In this document: piece after piece, positions 5,506 to 6,919 of the stretch
Numbering within the stretch: the first letter of the stretch is position 1
Layout: each line of letters starts with the position of its first letter
Source: Clostridia bacterium
GTDB taxonomy: Bacteria; Bacillota; Clostridia; Oscillospirales; CAG-272
Direction of reading: 5' to 3'
NCBI GenBank assembly: GCA_017518025.1
Contig: JAFWWR010000306.1
Span: 1-6,919, forward strand
DNA: 6,919 nucleotides
Position numbers and translations under genes: made by a program
The notes under the pieces: generated by a model
The model's database searches: none
Told to the model about the DNA's origin: nothing
Seen by the model: the letters and a program-made list of their open reading frames with translations, nothing else

Positions 5506-6540
5506 ATGAATACTTTTGACGAAAAGTACTGCCTCGATACCTTTGAAAAACTTCTTTCCGTGGACAGCACCACGGGGCTGTACGAGGAGATGGAATCCCT
5601 CGTCTGCGAAATGCTGGACGACATGGGCTACCCCTACCAGGTCACGCGGAAGGGCGGCGTCATCGCCGATCTCGGCGGCAGGGGCGACCCCCTCGTGGTG
5701 ACGGCGCACCTTGACGCCATCGGTCTCATGGTCCGGCGGATCAACACGGACGGCACCCTGAACGTGTGCCCGGTGGGCGGGCTCTACCCCGTGTACTGCG
5801 TCACCGAGAACGTCCGCGTCTACACCGCGGACGGCGAGGTCTACACCGGGACGGTCTGCCGCACGCCCGGCTCCGTCCACGTGACCGAGGACGAGCTGAA
5901 GGGCCACCTCGGCGACTTCCGCTCCAACGTGTGCGTGGTGCTGGACTGCGACGTCAGGACCCCGGAGGACGTCCGCGCCCTCGGCATCGAGTGCGGCGAC
6001 TACGTGGCGCTGGAGCCCCGCATGACCGTGTCCGGCGGGTACGTCAAGTCCCGCTTCATCGACGACAAGGCCTGCGCGGCGATCTTGTTCACCCTGCTGA
6101 AGGAGATCTCCGACATGGGTCTCGTCCCGTCGCGGAAGGTATATTTCTACTTCGCGTTCTACGAGGAGATCGGCCACGGCACCACCTGGCTGCCCGACGG
6201 AGTCTGCGACATCCTCGCGGTGGACATCGCTCCCACGGGGCCGGACCAGACCTCCGACGAGCATAAGGTGTCCGTTTTCGCCAAGGACTCCCGTTACCCG
6301 TACCACTACGGTATGCTCCGCGAGCTCACCGCCGCGGCGCGCCGTGCGGGGGTGGACTACGTCGTGGATGTGATCACGCCCCACTACGGCTCCGACGGAG
6401 ACGCCACGGTGGCGGCGGGCTACGACGTGCGCCACGGCGCCATCGGACCCGGGACCATGAACAGCCACGGCTACGAGCGCACCCACGTGGACGGGCTCCG
6501 GAACACATACGGCCTGCTGAAGGAGTATATCCTCGGCTGA
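5506..6540 (+). CDS. M42-family metallo-aminopeptidase
   Basis: A 344-residue cytosolic di-metal aminopeptidase of the M42 family (FrvX / glutamyl aminopeptidase / 'endoglucanase M' group), which removes N-terminal residues from short peptides. The expected metal ligands are present in order: H68 in TAHLDAIG (66-73), bridging D186 in SRFIDDKACAA (182-192), E221 after catalytic E220 in FYEEIGHG (218-225), D240 in AVDIAP (238-243) and H321 in NSHGYERTH (319-327). The stretch of about 75-175 corresponds to the inserted dimerisation domain of the family. In the first motif the common HxDE reads HLDA, so the acidic residue after the metal-binding Asp is missing; some M42 subgroups vary here. ATG 5506 is chosen over upstream in-frame codons because AAAGGAAG lies 7 bases before it, and the promoter at 5446-5474 would be inside any longer frame. 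Strong G/C bias at third positions. The peroxidase follows after 13 bp. Confidence 0.9.
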   Translation: MNTFDEKYCLDTFEKLLSVDSTTGLYEEMESLVCEMLDDMGYPYQVTRKGGVIADLGGRGDPLVVTAHLDAIGLMVRRINTDGTLNVCPVGGLYPVYCVTENVRVYTADGEVYTGTVCRTPGSVHVTEDELKGHLGDFRSNVCVVLDCDVRTPEDVRALGIECGDYVALEPRMTVSGGYVKSRFIDDKACAAILFTLLKEISDMGLVPSRKVYFYFAFYEEIGHGTTWLPDGVCDILAVDIAPTGPDQTSDEHKVSVFAKDSRYPYHYGMLRELTAAARRAGVDYVVDVITPHYGSDGDATVAAGYDVRHGAIGPGTMNSHGYERTHVDGLRNTYGLLKEYILG

Positions 6541-6553
6541 CGGAGGGGAGAAT

Positions 6554-6919
6554 ATGAGCGAGCTTTTAAATGTGGGCGCGAAGGCCCCCGATTTCACACT
6601 GAAGGACAAGGACGGGGCGGACGTGTCCCTGTCCGATTTCCGCGGCAAAAAAGTCGTGCTGTACTTCTATCCGAAGGACAATACCCCGGGCTGCACCCGG
6701 CAGGCCTGCGCCTTCGCGGGCCTCTACGGCGAGTTCAAAAAGCGCGGCGTGGAGGTGATCGGCGTCAGCCGCGACAGCGTCGCCTCCCACGTGAAGTTCT
6801 CGGAAAAGTACGGCCTCGGCTTCCGTCTTCTGTCCGACCCGGACCTTGAGGCGATCAAGGCCTACGGCGTGTGGCAGGAGAAAAAGCTCTACGGCAAGAC
6901 GTCATTCGGCGTGGTGCGC
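6554..6919 (+). CDS. bcp: Thioredoxin-dependent thiol peroxidase (BCP / PrxQ-type peroxiredoxin), 3' end cut by the window
   Basis: The first 122 residues of a peroxiredoxin that reduces hydrogen peroxide and organic hydroperoxides using thioredoxin. The fold starts with AKAPDFTLKDKDG (9-21) and VSLSDFRGKKVVLYFYP (24-40). The active site NTPGCTRQACAF (43-54) has peroxidatic C47 and resolving C52, the five-residue spacing of BCP/PrxQ enzymes. GVSRDSVASHVKF (70-82), LLSDPD (92-97), YGVWQEKK (104-111) and YGKTSFGVVR (113-122) complete the usual order. Family length is about 150-157 residues, so roughly 30 are missing at the right edge. ATG 6554 follows GGAGGGGAG (6542-6550). It is 13 bp after the peptidase stop and almost certainly shares its transcript. 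No stop codon lies within the window. Confidence 0.93.
   Translation, partial: MSELLNVGAKAPDFTLKDKDGADVSLSDFRGKKVVLYFYPKDNTPGCTRQACAFAGLYGEFKKRGVEVIGVSRDSVASHVKFSEKYGLGFRLLSDPDLEAIKAYGVWQEKKLYGKTSFGVVR

Noticed and set aside
5479..6648. 389-residue open frame on the minus strand opposite the peptidase
   Set aside because: It has Val-, His- and Asp-rich shadow composition and would run across the peptidase ribosome site and into the peroxidase gene; the plus-strand genes are unambiguous.
1..6919. CRISPR array, transposase or insertion-sequence ends
   Set aside because: No regularly spaced repeats, no transposase-like frame and no long terminal inverted repeats were seen in the window.

Overview
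The window looks like a chromosomal piece of a Gram-positive anaerobe of the class Clostridia, probably an uncultured gut lineage of the Oscillospirales or Christensenellales type. This rests on strong AGGAGG-type ribosome binding sites, promoters of the form TGGTAAAATAAA, a moderately high-GC genome, and the gene content (GtrB- and GtrA-type membrane glycosylation proteins, a YegS-type lipid kinase, an M42 aminopeptidase). The taxonomic call is an inference; there is no rRNA marker here.

Layout. Bases 2-136 are the last 44 codons of a four-helix-bundle (23S rRNA-intervening-sequence family) protein, followed by a roughly 200-bp spacer with small hairpins. Bases 340-3136 hold two translationally coupled genes: a GtrB-like polyprenyl-phosphate glycosyltransferase, and a 612-residue polytopic membrane protein that looks like a GT-C-type glycosyltransferase with an extra C-terminal soluble domain. 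After a 99-bp gap with its own promoter come a 220-residue protein of unknown function (3236-3898) and a GtrA-family membrane protein (3934-4368). On the minus strand and convergent to these lies a diacylglycerol/lipid kinase (4391-5281). Divergent from the kinase are an M42 aminopeptidase (5506-6540) and, 13 bp later, a BCP-type thiol peroxidase (from 6554) that runs off the right edge.

How the genes fit together. GtrB-like enzyme, large multi-spanning transferase and GtrA-like protein are the three parts of the known scheme in which a sugar is loaded onto undecaprenyl phosphate inside the cell, flipped by GtrA, and transferred outside by a dedicated membrane glycosyltransferase. Phage Gtr clusters and the Bacillus CsbB/GtcA/YfhO set work this way. 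The left half therefore probably decorates a cell-surface polymer, and the unknown 220-residue protein is the odd member. The lipid kinase could recycle diacylglycerol from lipoteichoic-acid-type reactions, but it has its own promoter and may be unrelated. The right half (peptidase, peroxidase) is housekeeping and visibly more GC-rich than the left half.

No clearly new system is proven. The best leads are the uncharacterised protein inside the Gtr-like locus, the C-terminal domain on the GT-C protein, and the unusually tight convergent junction at 4330-4425, where each gene carries terminator sequence belonging to the other.
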